Below, one piece after another: positions 17,549-27,100 of a stretch of 64,000 nt of DNA. This DNA is from Rhodospirillaceae bacterium (GTDB lineage: Bacteria > Pseudomonadota > Alphaproteobacteria > Rhodospirillales > Rhodospirillaceae): the NCBI GenBank assembly GCA_947476695.1, contig CANJRD010000001.1:657244-721243 (forward strand), read 5' to 3'. The number at the start of each line of letters is the position of its first letter. The first letter of the stretch is position 1. The position numbers were made by a program, and so were the translations under genes. The notes beneath the pieces were generated by a model. The model was not told where the DNA came from, ran no database searches, and saw nothing but the letters and a program-made list of their open reading frames with translations.

Positions 17549-19042
17549 TCATTTATCGAGGGTGATCTTATCGAGGGCGATGAAGCCGTTGGTCTCGACG
17601 AAGCCGCGCACGTTCGGCCGTAAGCCGACGAAGCGCATCTGTTCGTAGAGGTACAGCGACGGATAGTCGTTGCGGTAATGCGCCATCACCTTGCGGCGCA
17701 GGTCGAGGGCCTTCTTCGGATCGCTCTCGACGGCTGCTTCGCCGATCAGCGGCATCACCGATTGATCGCAGTACCAGGGATGCGGATTGAGGCAGGAGAA
17801 CTGGTTCATCGGGCGGATGGCGTCGATGGTGGGTTCCGCCGAGATCGCCAAGCCGAACGCATCGCCGTCCCACTGGCCTTCGACCACCGCGCGGATCAAT
17901 TGCGGCACGGGGATGATGCGGATCTCCATCGTCACGCCGATGCGCGACAGATCGGCGGCGACCTTCTGGAAGACTTCGCCGTCCGCCGGGGCGGAGCCGT
18001 TCACGGCCTGCACCACGAACTTGAAGCCGTTCGGATACCCCGCTTCCGTGAGGAGCGCCTTGGCGCGCGCGGGATCGTAGGGGATCGGCGGCAGATCGGG
18101 GTTGTAACCGAAGGCATTGCGGGTCGCGGGCTCGCGCGCCGGTACGCTCGCACCCTTCAACAGCTGCGCGATGATCGTGTCGCGATCGACCGCGAGATTG
18201 AGCGCCTCGCGCACGCGGCGATCCTTCAGCGCGGCGTTCTTGCCGTCGGCGATGTGGAAATGGATGCCCCAGATCGATGACAGGGGCCAGGTCGCGCTGC
18301 GCCCGCCGCCACTTTCGATCGTGTCGACTTCACCGGGGCCGATCTGCAACGCGATGTCCGCCTGGTTGGCGAGCACCGCCTGCGCGCGCGCGCCCGCATC
18401 GGGCGCGACGAGATAGCTCATCGCCTCGACCTTCGGCGCGCGCCAGGATGTCGGCACCGCCGCCAGGTCCCACCGATTGGCGGCCATGCGCGTGACACGG
18501 AACGGTCCGGTGCCGACGGGCGCCTTGGCGAAGCCCTCCGGACCCAGCGCTTTCCAAGCGCCCGGCTCGACCATGTAGAGATAGGGCAGCACGCGCGGCA
18601 GGAACGGCGCGGGCGCCTCCGCCGTCAGTTCGACGGTCAGGTCGTCGATCTTGCGGGCGCTTTTCAGGCCGACCTCGCGCGCGATCAGTTCGCGGTCGCG
18701 CCCGGCGCCGGTCAGGTAGTCGACGACGTTCACCACCGCGTCGGCATTGAACGGCGCGCCGTTCGAGAACGTCACGTTGGGCCGCAAGGTCAGGCGCCAG
18801 ACGGTCGGGCTTTGTTGCGTCCAGCTGAGCGCGAGCCAGGGTTGTAACTCGCCCTTGGCGTCGATGCGCGTCAGGCCGTCGTACAGCGACGCGAAGGTGA
18901 AGATGTGCGGGACGTTGGTGAAGCGATAGGGATTGCCGAACGAGCCCGGCAGGGCGGTCGTCGCCACGCGCAGCGTCGCCGCGCTTGCGGTGCCGGTCGT
19001 CATGGTTAGGGCCAGGGCAAGGAACAAGCGTCGCATCTTCAT
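17549..19042 (-). CDS. ABC transporter substrate-binding protein, family 5 (peptide/nickel type)
   Basis: A periplasmic lipid-free binding protein of 497 aa with a Sec signal peptide (MKMRRLFLALALTMTTGTASA). The mature part shows the SBP_bac_5 features: LYDGLTRIDAKGELQPWLALSW, FSNGAPFNADAVVNVVDYL, and YDPARAKALLTEAGYPNGFKF. Such proteins usually bind oligopeptides, opines or metal complexes and work with DppBCDF-like permeases, but no permease or ATPase is nearby. A related orphan lies at 33788-35299. The last codons are a direct repeat encoding ALDKITLDK. Confidence 0.92.
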   Translation of the reverse strand: MKMRRLFLALALTMTTGTASAATLRVATTALPGSFGNPYRFTNVPHIFTFASLYDGLTRIDAKGELQPWLALSWTQQSPTVWRLTLRPNVTFSNGAPFNADAVVNVVDYLTGAGRDRELIAREVGLKSARKIDDLTVELTAEAPAPFLPRVLPYLYMVEPGAWKALGPEGFAKAPVGTGPFRVTRMAANRWDLAAVPTSWRAPKVEAMSYLVAPDAGARAQAVLANQADIALQIGPGEVDTIESGGGRSATWPLSSIWGIHFHIADGKNAALKDRRVREALNLAVDRDTIIAQLLKGASVPAREPATRNAFGYNPDLPPIPYDPARAKALLTEAGYPNGFKFVVQAVNGSAPADGEVFQKVAADLSRIGVTMEIRIIPVPQLIRAVVEGQWDGDAFGLAISAEPTIDAIRPMNQFSCLNPHPWYCDQSVMPLIGEAAVESDPKKALDLRRKVMAHYRNDYPSLYLYEQMRFVGLRPNVRGFVETNGFIALDKITLDK

Positions 19043-19150
19043 CCGGCCAACATGGCATATCCGGTTTTAGCGTCCACCACCGATATCGATATGATCAATG
19101 AAGACGATCCGTCGGGTTGACTGGCTCCTGATCCCCGGTAGGTTGACCGC

Positions 19151-20374
19151 ATGGCCGGCACACCACCCAAAGCTCCGCGCAACCCTGGAACACGCAAGCC
19201 CGAAACGCGAATCGTGCGCGCCGGTCAGGACAAGAAGCGCAACGCCGGCATCGTGAACACGCCGGTGTTCCATGCCTCGACCGTGGTGTTCGACAGCGTC
19301 GCCGCGATGCAGGAGGCCAGCGACCGCGTCTTCAAGAAGCGCGAGAAGGCGTTGTATTACGGCCGGCGCGGCACGCCGACCCAATGGACGCTGCAGGAAG
19401 CCATCAGCGAGCTCGAAGGTGCGGCGGAAACATTCCTGACGCCGTCGGGCCTGTCGGCCTGCACGCTGGCGATTCTCGGCTGCGTAAAAGCCGGCGACCA
19501 CATCCTGGTCACCGATTCCGTCTACGAGCCGACGCGCATCTTCTGCGACGGCCTGCTCACGCACTTCGGCGTGACGACAAGCTATTTCCCGCCCGGCGCC
19601 GGCGCGGATGTGGCGCGCTATTTCCAACCCAACACCACGGTGATCTTCGCCGAGGCGCCGGGCTCGCATACCTTCGAGATGCAGGACCTGCCGGCGCTGG
19701 CGCAAGTCGCCAAAGCCAAGGGCGCGAAGCTGCTGGTCGACAACACCTGGGCGACGCCGCTGTTCTGTCAGCCGCTGGCATTGGGCGCGGACGTGTCGAT
19801 TCAGGCGGCGACGAAATACATCGTCGGTCATTCCGACGCCATGATCGGCACCATCGCGGTCAACGAAGCGGCGCGCCCCGGCGTGCAGCGCGCGGTATCG
19901 CAGATCGGCATCGCCGTCGCACCGGACGATGTGTATCTCGCCACGCGCGGTTTACGCACGTTGGCGGTGCGCCTGAAACAGCATCAGGAAAATGCGCTGA
20001 TCGTCGCGCGCTGGCTGCAGCGGCAGCCCGACATCAAGCGCCTGCTGTATCCGGCGTTGCCCGAAGACCCCGGCCATGCGCTGTGGAAGCGCGATTTCAC
20101 CGGCGCATCCGGTCTGTTCGGCGTTGTGTTCACGCGCACGTCCGAGGCCGCCGTCGCGGCGATGATCGACGACATGCAGCTGTTCGCGCTGGGCTTCTCG
20201 TGGGGCGGCTACGAAAGCCTGATCTGTCCCTCGAACCCGGCGGCGCTGCGCACGGCGGAACCCTGGACCGAGGCCGAACCGGGCATCCGTCTGCACATCG
20301 GGCTCGAACATCCGGACGATCTGATCGCCGATCTCGAGGCCGGACTGGCGCGCTTCCGTGCCACCCTCGGTTGA
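19151..20374 (+). CDS. metC: Cystathionine beta-lyase
   Basis: A PLP enzyme of the Cys/Met metabolism family that cleaves cystathionine to homocysteine, pyruvate and ammonia. The 407-aa product shows YYGRRGTPTQWTLQEAI, TPSGLSACTLAILG, LLVDNTWATPLFCQPLALGADVSIQAATKYIVGHSDAM with the PLP lysine at about residue 222 and its Asp partner at 197, and the C-terminal GFSWGGYESL signature that favours MetC over MetB or MetZ. It overlaps the next gene by 17 nt. Confidence 0.95.
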   Translation: MAGTPPKAPRNPGTRKPETRIVRAGQDKKRNAGIVNTPVFHASTVVFDSVAAMQEASDRVFKKREKALYYGRRGTPTQWTLQEAISELEGAAETFLTPSGLSACTLAILGCVKAGDHILVTDSVYEPTRIFCDGLLTHFGVTTSYFPPGAGADVARYFQPNTTVIFAEAPGSHTFEMQDLPALAQVAKAKGAKLLVDNTWATPLFCQPLALGADVSIQAATKYIVGHSDAMIGTIAVNEAARPGVQRAVSQIGIAVAPDDVYLATRGLRTLAVRLKQHQENALIVARWLQRQPDIKRLLYPALPEDPGHALWKRDFTGASGLFGVVFTRTSEAAVAAMIDDMQLFALGFSWGGYESLICPSNPAALRTAEPWTEAEPGIRLHIGLEHPDDLIADLEAGLARFRATLG

Positions 20375-21878
20375 TCCGCGCAAGCTTCTCGAACGGGCCG
20401 TCGCGCAGCATCGCAACGGCGCGCTCGACGCGGCGGCTGAACTGTATCGTGAGGTGCTCGGCATCGTGCCGAACGACGCCGACGCGCTGCATCTGCTGGG
20501 CGTGCTGCTGCATCAGCAGGGCGACAGTGCGGCGGCCCTGACGCTGATCGAACAGGCGCGCGCCGCGCGGCCGCGCAATCCCGAGATCGTCTACAACCTC
20601 GGCCGCATCGGCCTCACGCTGAACGACTGGCCGATGGCGATCGAAGCCAATCGCGCCGCCCTTGCGCTGAGGCCCGACATGGGCCCGGCTGCGTGCAATC
20701 TCGGAATCGCGCTGGTCCACGCGGGTCACGCGGCGGAGGGCGAAACGGCGATCCGCGATGCCATTGCCCATGGCGTCGACGATGCCGCGGGCTGGAGCGC
20801 GCTCGGCCTGGCGCTGCACCATCAGGCGCGCGAGGACGAAGCCTGCGTGGCCTGGGAGACGGCGCGCGTCCGCCAGCCCAATCATGCCGAGGTGTGTTTC
20901 AATCTCGCCACCGCCTATTTGCGTCGTCAGGATTTCGCGCGCGGCTGGCCGCTGTTCGCGGCCCGCGAAGCCGCCGATGCCGCAAGCTTCGCCAGCGGCG
21001 GCGCGATGCCGGCGCAGATCCCGCGCTGGGGCGGCGAGCCGCTGGCCGACAAACGCGTGCTGGTCTGGGCGGAGCAGGGGCTGGGCGATCAGCTGTTGTT
21101 CGCGAGCTTGTTGCCGGAGCTCACAGCAAGCGCGGTGAGCCTTGCCTGCGCGCCGCGCTTGGCGACGTTGTTCGCGCGCGCGTTCCCGGGGGTGACGGTC
21201 ATCCCCCAAGACGCCGATCTCGATACCGCCCTTACGCGGGCGGCGCCGGACGTGGTCGTGCCGCTCGGCGATCTCGGCGGGCTGCTGCGGGGCGACGCGG
21301 ACGCTTTCCGCCACGCCCGCCCGTTCCTCAAGCCCGATCCGGCCCGCGTTGCGGAAATCAGGGCGCGCTATGTGGCCTGGGCGGGGGGCCGGCCGCTCGT
21401 CGGTCTGTCCTGGCACAGCCACCGCGCCCAATTCGGCGGATTGAAGTCGATGCCCCTGGCGCAGTGGCCGTTGGCCGCGATCCCCGCGGCCTTCGTCAGC
21501 CTTCAGTATGGGGAGACCGAGGGCGATGTCGCGGGCGCGGGCCAAGCCGGCTTCGCTGTCCATCGCGACCCGGCGGTGGACGCGGCCCATGATATCGAAG
21601 GGCTGGCCGCGCAGATCGCGGCCATGGACCTGGTGGTCACGGTCTCGAACACCACCGCGCACCTGGCCGGGGGGCTCGGCGTCCCCTGCTGGACCCTGGT
21701 GCCGCAGGGCGGGGGTGGTCTTTGGTACTGGTTCCAGCCGCTGCGGCCCTGGCAGCAGAGTCCCTGGTACCCGGCGACGCGGGTTTATCACCAGGACCAG
21801 GCCGGGGATTGGACGGAGGTGCTGCGGCGCGTCCAGGTTGATTTGGGCGCGTTCTGCGCGGAACCCAAAAGTACCTAA
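20358..21878 (+). CDS. TPR-repeat protein with glycosyltransferase-like C-terminal domain
   Basis: A 506-aa GTG-initiated protein (MPPSVDPRKLLERAVAQHRNGALDAAAELYREVLG). About five TPR units fill residues 10-200 (ADALHLLGVLLHQQG, PEIVYNLGRIGLTLNDW and so on). The C-terminal half ends in a GT9/GT-B-like nucleotide-sugar motif, VSNTTAHLAGGLGVPCWTLVP. This architecture is common in proteobacterial proteins linked to glycosylation or surface structures, but activity is unproven. It overlaps metC by 17 nt in another frame. Confidence 0.82.
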   Translation: MPPSVDPRKLLERAVAQHRNGALDAAAELYREVLGIVPNDADALHLLGVLLHQQGDSAAALTLIEQARAARPRNPEIVYNLGRIGLTLNDWPMAIEANRAALALRPDMGPAACNLGIALVHAGHAAEGETAIRDAIAHGVDDAAGWSALGLALHHQAREDEACVAWETARVRQPNHAEVCFNLATAYLRRQDFARGWPLFAAREAADAASFASGGAMPAQIPRWGGEPLADKRVLVWAEQGLGDQLLFASLLPELTASAVSLACAPRLATLFARAFPGVTVIPQDADLDTALTRAAPDVVVPLGDLGGLLRGDADAFRHARPFLKPDPARVAEIRARYVAWAGGRPLVGLSWHSHRAQFGGLKSMPLAQWPLAAIPAAFVSLQYGETEGDVAGAGQAGFAVHRDPAVDAAHDIEGLAAQIAAMDLVVTVSNTTAHLAGGLGVPCWTLVPQGGGGLWYWFQPLRPWQQSPWYPATRVYHQDQAGDWTEVLRRVQVDLGAFCAEPKST

Positions 21879-21925
21879 AGGCCCGTTCCAGAGAAGAAAC
21901 TTTCCCCAGACCGCATATTTTTGCT

Positions 21926-21949
21926 ACGCCCTCCCGTAAATTAGGGCGT
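21926..21949 (+). other. Hairpin in the korA leader
   Basis: ACGCCCT (21926-21932) and AGGGCGT (21943-21949) form a 7-bp perfect stem with a 10-nt AT-rich loop, 68 nt upstream of the korA start. No T-run follows, so it is more likely a leader structure or operator than a terminator. Confidence 0.45.
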
Positions 21950-22016
21950 GGGATAGTGTCAGGCCATATCACTGCGATTGGCGCCTCACGCGCTCTCACC
22001 GCAAAGGATCGAGGCT

Positions 22017-23903
22017 ATGAATCTGCAGGCCAACCCGGGCCGCGGCGACGGATCGTCGGCAGAAGCCGGCGCGCAAGCTGACGTCGACAGCGTTGTCGTC
22101 CGCTTTGCCGGTGACTCGGGCGACGGCGTTCAGCTGCTCGGCCACCAGTTTTCGCAAGAGACCGCGCTCGCGGGCAATTCGCTCGCGACGTTCCCCGACT
22201 TCCCGGCTGAAATTCGCGCGCCCACCGGCACCACCTATGGCGTGTCGGCTTTCCAGATCAATTTCGGCTCGCGCGTCGTCAAGACCGCGGGCGACCAGCC
22301 CGACGTGCTGGTGGCGCTCAATCCCGCCGCGCTCAAAGTGAATTTGAACGTCGTGCGTCCGGGCGGCCTGATCATCCTCGACTCCGGCGCGTTCCGCGAA
22401 AAGGAAATCAAGCGCGCGACCTTCGACACCGATCCGCGCACCGACGGTTCGCTCAAGCAGTACCGCGTGATCGAGATCGATATCTCCGCGCAGGCGCTCG
22501 AAGTCGCCAAGCCGTTCGGCGTGTCGCAGAAAGAAGCGCTGCGCACCAAGAACCTGTGGGTGCTCGGTCTCGTGTCGTGGATGTACGACCGCGAGATGAA
22601 GTCGACCTCGGAATACATCGCGCGCAAATTCGGCAGCGAAGATCCGGTCGGCCAGGCCAACGTCGCGGCGTTGCGCGCCGGCCACGCCTACGGTGAAACG
22701 CACGAGATCTCCGGCGAGATCACGCCGGTCAGCCTGCCGGCGGTGAAGTTCGAGCCGGGCACCTATCGCCTGGTCAACGGCGCGGAAGCGCTGTCGTGGG
22801 GGCTGGTCGCGGGCGCGCAGCTGGCGAACCTCGAAGCGGTGCTCGCCTCCTATCCGATCACGCCGTCGTCGCCGGTGCTGCACATCCTGGCGAAGCTGAA
22901 GCAGTTCGGCATCACCACCTTCCAGGCCGAAGACGAAATCGCCGCCTGTTGCGCGGCGCTTGGCGCGTCGTTCGGCGGCAAGCTCGGCATCACCGCGTCG
23001 TCCGGTCCGGGCATCGCGTTGAAGACCGAGGCCATCGGCCTTGGCATCGCCACCGAACTGCCCCTGGTCGTGGTGAACACGCAGCGCGCCGGCCCTTCGA
23101 CCGGCCTGCCCACGAAGACCGAACAGTCCGACCTTTTCATCGCCGTCTGGGGCCGCAACGCCGACGCGCCGATCCCCGTGATCGCCTCGCGTTCGCCGGG
23201 CGACTGCTTCGATGTCGCCATCGAAGCGGTGCGTCTTGCCACCAAGTACATGACGCCGGTGATGATCCTGTCCGACGGCTATATCGCCAACGCGGCCGAG
23301 CCGTGGCGCATCCCGTCGATGAAGGACTACAAGCCGTTCCCGAAGGCGTTCCGCACGGATCCTGAAGGCTATCAGGTGTTCCAGCGCGATCCGGATACGC
23401 TCGCGCGCGCCTGGGTGAAGCCGGGCACGCCGGGCATGATGCATCGCATCGGCGGCATCGAGCGCGACAGCCTGACCGGCAACATCAGCTACGAAGCCGC
23501 CAACCACCAGAAGATGACCGATACGCGTTTTGCCAAGATCAACGGCATCGCCAACGACATCCCCGAGCAGGACGTCGAAGTCGGCGAGACCTCGGGCAAG
23601 CTCGCGGTTGTCGGCTGGGGTTCGACCTTCGGCCCGATCAATCGCGCCGTGCACAACATGCGCGCGCGCGGGCATTCGGTGTCGCATATCCACATCCGTC
23701 ACATCTGGCCGCTGCCGCGCAATCTCGAGACGCTGCTCAAGAGCTTCGACAAGGTGCTGGTGGCCGAGATGAACCAGGGTCAGATGCTGACCCTGCTCAA
23801 GAGCCAATACCTCATCGATGCGAAGGGCCTGCTGCAGGTCTCCGGCCAGCCGCTCAAGATCGCGCGCGTTGAAGCGGCGATCAAAGAACAGCTCGGCGTT
23901 TAA
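22017..23903 (+). CDS. korA: 2-oxoglutarate:ferredoxin oxidoreductase alpha subunit (gamma-alpha fusion)
   Basis: KorA with KorB converts 2-oxoglutarate and CoA to succinyl-CoA, reducing ferredoxin. The 628-aa start MNLQANPGRG follows a GGATCGAGG ribosome site. Residues about 25-200 form the gamma domain (VVRFAGDSGDGVQLLGHQFSQ, FPDFPAEIRAPTGTTYGVSAFQINF). The alpha part has EALSWGLVAGAQLANLEAVLASYPITPSSPVLH and GITASSGPGIALKTEAIGLG, the conserved pyrimidine-binding region. The gamma-alpha fusion is the normal two-subunit arrangement. It is followed by korB after 12 nt. Confidence 0.96.
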   Translation: MNLQANPGRGDGSSAEAGAQADVDSVVVRFAGDSGDGVQLLGHQFSQETALAGNSLATFPDFPAEIRAPTGTTYGVSAFQINFGSRVVKTAGDQPDVLVALNPAALKVNLNVVRPGGLIILDSGAFREKEIKRATFDTDPRTDGSLKQYRVIEIDISAQALEVAKPFGVSQKEALRTKNLWVLGLVSWMYDREMKSTSEYIARKFGSEDPVGQANVAALRAGHAYGETHEISGEITPVSLPAVKFEPGTYRLVNGAEALSWGLVAGAQLANLEAVLASYPITPSSPVLHILAKLKQFGITTFQAEDEIAACCAALGASFGGKLGITASSGPGIALKTEAIGLGIATELPLVVVNTQRAGPSTGLPTKTEQSDLFIAVWGRNADAPIPVIASRSPGDCFDVAIEAVRLATKYMTPVMILSDGYIANAAEPWRIPSMKDYKPFPKAFRTDPEGYQVFQRDPDTLARAWVKPGTPGMMHRIGGIERDSLTGNISYEAANHQKMTDTRFAKINGIANDIPEQDVEVGETSGKLAVVGWGSTFGPINRAVHNMRARGHSVSHIHIRHIWPLPRNLETLLKSFDKVLVAEMNQGQMLTLLKSQYLIDAKGLLQVSGQPLKIARVEAAIKEQLGV

Positions 23904-23915
23904 AGGCATAAAGCG

Positions 23916-24938
23916 ATGAACGTCCAAACACCTCCGCAGAAACTCACGGCCAAGGACTTCGCCTCCGATCAGGAAGTGCGCTGGTGTCCGGGTTGCGGCG
24001 ACTACGCCATCCTGAAGGCCGTGCAAACGTCGCTCGCCAACTTGGGCGCGCGTCCGGAGAACACGGTGTTCGTGTCGGGCATCGGCTGCTCGTCGCGCTT
24101 CCCGTATTACATGTCGACCTACGGCTTCCACACCATCCACGGCCGCGCGCCGGCCGTCGCGACGGGCCTGAAGCTCGCGCGTCCGGAACTCGACATCTGG
24201 CTGGTGACCGGCGACGGCGATGCGCTGTCGATCGGCGGCAACCATCTGTTCCATGTGCTGCGCCGTAACGTCGATATCAACATCCTGCTGTTCAACAACG
24301 AGATCTACGGCCTGACCAAGGGCCAGTACTCGCCGACCTCGCGCGTCGGTCAGAAGTCGCCGTCGACTCCCTTGGGTTCGGTCGACAGCCCGGCGAATGC
24401 CTGCCAGTTCGCGCTCGGCTCAAACGCGCGCTTCATCGCGCGCGGCATCGACATCCAGGCCAAGCAGCTCGGCGAGGTCTTCGCCCGCGCGCATGCCAAC
24501 AAGGGCGCCTCGTTCGTCGAGATCATCCAGAACTGCATCGTCTACAACGACGGCGCGTTCGATGACTTCGTGGCCAAGGAACACGCCGCCGAACGTCAGC
24601 TGCATGTCGTGCACGGCCAGCCGCTTATTTACGGCAAAGCCAAGGACAAGGGCCTGCGCTTCAACGTCGCGACGCTGTCGCTGGAAGCCGTGACCATCGG
24701 TCAGGACGGCGTGACCGAGAAGGACATCCTCGTCCACGACGAGAAGAACCGCACGCTGGCGCTGTTGCTCACCGGCCTCAAGCCGCCGGCGTTCCCGGAA
24801 GTGCTGGGGGTCATCTATTGCGACCCGACCACCTCCTACGACGCGGCCGTGAAGGCGCAGGATGACGCCGTCCGCGCCAAGGGCCCAGGCGATCTCGACA
24901 AGCTGATGCGCGCCGGAAACACGTGGCAAGTTAGCTAA
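23916..24938 (+). CDS. korB: 2-oxoglutarate:ferredoxin oxidoreductase beta subunit
   Basis: The 340-aa beta subunit binds thiamine diphosphate and a 4Fe-4S cluster. It shows VRWCPGCGDYAILK (cluster/TPP region, about residues 26-39), FVSGIGCSSRFPYYMSTYGFHTIHGRAPAVATGLKLARP, and the TPP/Mg motif GDGDALSIGGNHLFHVLRRNVDINILLFNN. Only KorA and KorB are present, with no separate delta ferredoxin gene. Electrons would pass to a soluble ferredoxin, possibly FdxA at 14.2 kb (inference). Confidence 0.96.
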   Translation: MNVQTPPQKLTAKDFASDQEVRWCPGCGDYAILKAVQTSLANLGARPENTVFVSGIGCSSRFPYYMSTYGFHTIHGRAPAVATGLKLARPELDIWLVTGDGDALSIGGNHLFHVLRRNVDINILLFNNEIYGLTKGQYSPTSRVGQKSPSTPLGSVDSPANACQFALGSNARFIARGIDIQAKQLGEVFARAHANKGASFVEIIQNCIVYNDGAFDDFVAKEHAAERQLHVVHGQPLIYGKAKDKGLRFNVATLSLEAVTIGQDGVTEKDILVHDEKNRTLALLLTGLKPPAFPEVLGVIYCDPTTSYDAAVKAQDDAVRAKGPGDLDKLMRAGNTWQVS

Positions 24939-25018
24939 AGCTGGCAGGTCGGCTCATCTCGCAATCTGTCACCAAGTCGCGGTTCTGATCGGACCCGGAA
25001 CACAGTAAGCTCCGGCCC

Positions 25019-25600
25019 ATGTCCGAGACGCTTGGCGAAAGCTCGAAGATTCCCCGCGGTACGGTGCTGTTTCGCCATGGCGATCCGGCCGAGGCGGCCT
25101 ATGTCGTGACCGATGGCGTGATCGGCCTTTACCGCGAGAGCCAGGGACGCCGGGTGCCGCTCGGCACCGTGCGCGACGGCGAGCTTTTCGGCGAACTCGC
25201 GGCGATCGACGGCAGTCCGCGCGAATCGTTCGCGGTCGCGCTCGAGGACTCAACCGTCGCCGTGATCACGCGCGCGCGCCTTCAGGCGGCCATGGACGGC
25301 GCCGATCCGCTGCTCAAGGCGTTGGCCGATATCCTGGCGCGCAATCTCCGTCGCGTGCACGAGACCTGCACGCCGAAGTCGCGCAGCCTGCTCGATGCCG
25401 TCAACAGCCTCTCGCGCCAATATGAAACGCTCAGCCGGTTCGCGTGCGCCAACATGGCGTCCGATCTGCGCCGTACATTCGACGACCGGATGAAGGTTCT
25501 CGACGGTCTCGTGAAGGATATCCGTCGCATCGCCACGGCGCATCGCGAACACGATCGTCGCGACGATGCCGTTCCGCACGAAGCCGATCTCCCGATTTAA
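25019..25600 (+). CDS. Cyclic nucleotide-binding domain protein without HTH
   Basis: The 193-aa product has one cNMP-binding beta-roll domain (about residues 10-105): GTVLFRHGDPAEAAYVVTDGVIGLY, GELFGELAAIDGSPRESFAVALEDSTVAVI. The phosphate-binding cassette reads FGELAAIDGSPRESFAV. The C-terminal 80 residues are helical and charged, with no Crp-type helix-turn-helix. It may therefore be a stand-alone sensor. It lies 9 nt upstream of the SUMF1-like gene, so the two are probably cotranscribed. Confidence 0.82.
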   Translation: MSETLGESSKIPRGTVLFRHGDPAEAAYVVTDGVIGLYRESQGRRVPLGTVRDGELFGELAAIDGSPRESFAVALEDSTVAVITRARLQAAMDGADPLLKALADILARNLRRVHETCTPKSRSLLDAVNSLSRQYETLSRFACANMASDLRRTFDDRMKVLDGLVKDIRRIATAHREHDRRDDAVPHEADLPI

Positions 25601-25609
25601 GGAACTCCC

Positions 25610-26557
25610 ATGCGTTGGTTGCTCGCTCTCGTTCTCATGACCGGTCTCGCGCAGGCGCAAGTGCCGACGCCGCCGGGCGCGGTCTTCCAGGACTGCACGG
25701 ACTGTCCCGACATGGTGGTCGTGCCCGCCGGGGAAGCCGTCATCGGCGCGACGCCGGAAGACCTCGCGCTGATGGTGTCGCCGGAATCGGCCAAGCTCGA
25801 ACAGCCGCGCCACAAGGTGACGCTGCACTCCTTCGCGATCGGTCGCTCGGCCGTGACGCGCGCCCAGTTCGCGGCGTTCCAGTTCGAGACTGGTTATGAA
25901 GTGACCGGCGGCTGCAACACCTTTGATTTGACGGCGAACGAGTTCGTCGAACATCCCGGCATCAGTTGGACGCAACCGGGATTCACGCAAGGCGACCGCG
26001 ATCCGGTGGTCTGCGTCAGCTATAAGGACGCGATGGCTTACGCCGGGTGGCTGACGCGCAAGACGCGGCGGCCCTATCGCCTTCCGACGGAAGCGGAGTG
26101 GGAATACGCCGCGCGCGCCGGCACGACGGGCTTGCGCTATTGGGGCAGCGAAGACGCCTGCCGGTATGCGAACGTCGCCGACCAGGCGACCAAGGGTGCG
26201 GGTCTCGAGGACAGCCAGCGGCCGGTGTTCGCCTGCAACGATGGCCGCACGACCCCTGTGCCGATCGCCAGCTTCCAGCCCAACCGCTTCGGTCTCTACG
26301 ATGTGTTCGGCAACGTGGCGCAATGGACCGCCGATTGCCTGCATCCGAGCTATGACGGCGCGCCGAGCGACGGCAGCATTTGGGGTGGGGCCAAGGATTG
26401 CCAGCGCATGATCCGCGGCGGCGGATGGATGGCGGGGCCGAACGAAATCCGTGCGGCGCGGCGTTCATCCAATCCGCCCGAGGCGCGCGACAACGGTCTT
26501 GGATTCCGTGTGGCGCGTGAGATCGAACCGCCGCCCGAAGCCGATGGCAACCGCTAG
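25610..26557 (+). CDS. Formylglycine-generating-enzyme (SUMF1) family protein, exported
   Basis: The 315-aa product has a signal peptide (MRWLLALVLMTGLAQA) and an FGE-sulfatase domain: FAIGRSAVTRAQFAAFQFETGY, PVVCVSYKDAMAYAGWLTRKTRRPYRLPTEAEWEYAARAGT, NRFGLYDVFGNVAQWTADC and MIRGGGWMAGPNEIRAARR. Many members are not true formylglycine generators; the active Cys pair near the C-terminus cannot be confirmed, and no sulfatase gene is in this window. The exported location suggests a structural or regulatory role. Clustered with the cNMP-binding protein. Confidence 0.88.
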   Translation: MRWLLALVLMTGLAQAQVPTPPGAVFQDCTDCPDMVVVPAGEAVIGATPEDLALMVSPESAKLEQPRHKVTLHSFAIGRSAVTRAQFAAFQFETGYEVTGGCNTFDLTANEFVEHPGISWTQPGFTQGDRDPVVCVSYKDAMAYAGWLTRKTRRPYRLPTEAEWEYAARAGTTGLRYWGSEDACRYANVADQATKGAGLEDSQRPVFACNDGRTTPVPIASFQPNRFGLYDVFGNVAQWTADCLHPSYDGAPSDGSIWGGAKDCQRMIRGGGWMAGPNEIRAARRSSNPPEARDNGLGFRVAREIEPPPEADGNR

Positions 26558-26578
26558 CGCCCGATCTAGAGGACCGGC

Positions 26579-27100
26579 TTAATCGCCGTAGCGGGGCGTC
26601 TCGGCCCAGCCATAGCCGATTTCGTGCAGCGGCTTGCCGGCGAAACTGCGCCGCGCTTCGCTCACCTGCACGCCACCCAGGGCTTCGTAGAACTGGCGCG
26701 CCGGGTTGTTGGCCAGCACCCACACGAACAGGCCCTTGTAGCCGGCTTTGTTCATGCGGTCGCAGGCGGCGAGGAACAGACGCCGGCCATGCTGCGCGCC
26801 CTGGTAACGCTTCAGAACGTAGAGCGACGAGATCTCCGCCGCGTAGCGTTCGTCGCGGTGGCGGATCGGCCCCGCCGCGACAAAGCCGACGATGCGGCCG
26901 TCGTGGTTCTCGCTCACCAGCGTCGTCATGCCCGCCGTGCGCTCAAGCAGGCGCACCCAGCCGACGCTGCGGTTCTGTACCGTGAGATTGTCGAGATAGT
27001 TCTGCGGAATGATGCCGCCGTATGTCGTGCGCCAGGTGTCGACGTGGAACTTGGCGATGGCGGCGGCGTCGTCGACGTCGGCGGGACGAATGATGAGCAT
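26579..27100 (-). CDS. GNAT family N-acetyltransferase
   Basis: A 173-aa acyl-CoA-dependent acetyltransferase. N-terminal MLIIRPADVDDAAAIAKFHVDTWRTTYGG is typical of the RimI-like group. The acetyl-CoA loop appears as LYVLKRYQGAQHGRRLFLAACDRM (motif A, about residues 93-116), and the C-terminal motif B is FVWVLANNPARQFYEALGG. The substrate is unknown. The 145 nt upstream to the MFS stop contain nothing recognisable. Confidence 0.9.
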   Translation of the reverse strand: MLIIRPADVDDAAAIAKFHVDTWRTTYGGIIPQNYLDNLTVQNRSVGWVRLLERTAGMTTLVSENHDGRIVGFVAAGPIRHRDERYAAEISSLYVLKRYQGAQHGRRLFLAACDRMNKAGYKGLFVWVLANNPARQFYEALGGVQVSEARRSFAGKPLHEIGYGWAETPRYGD

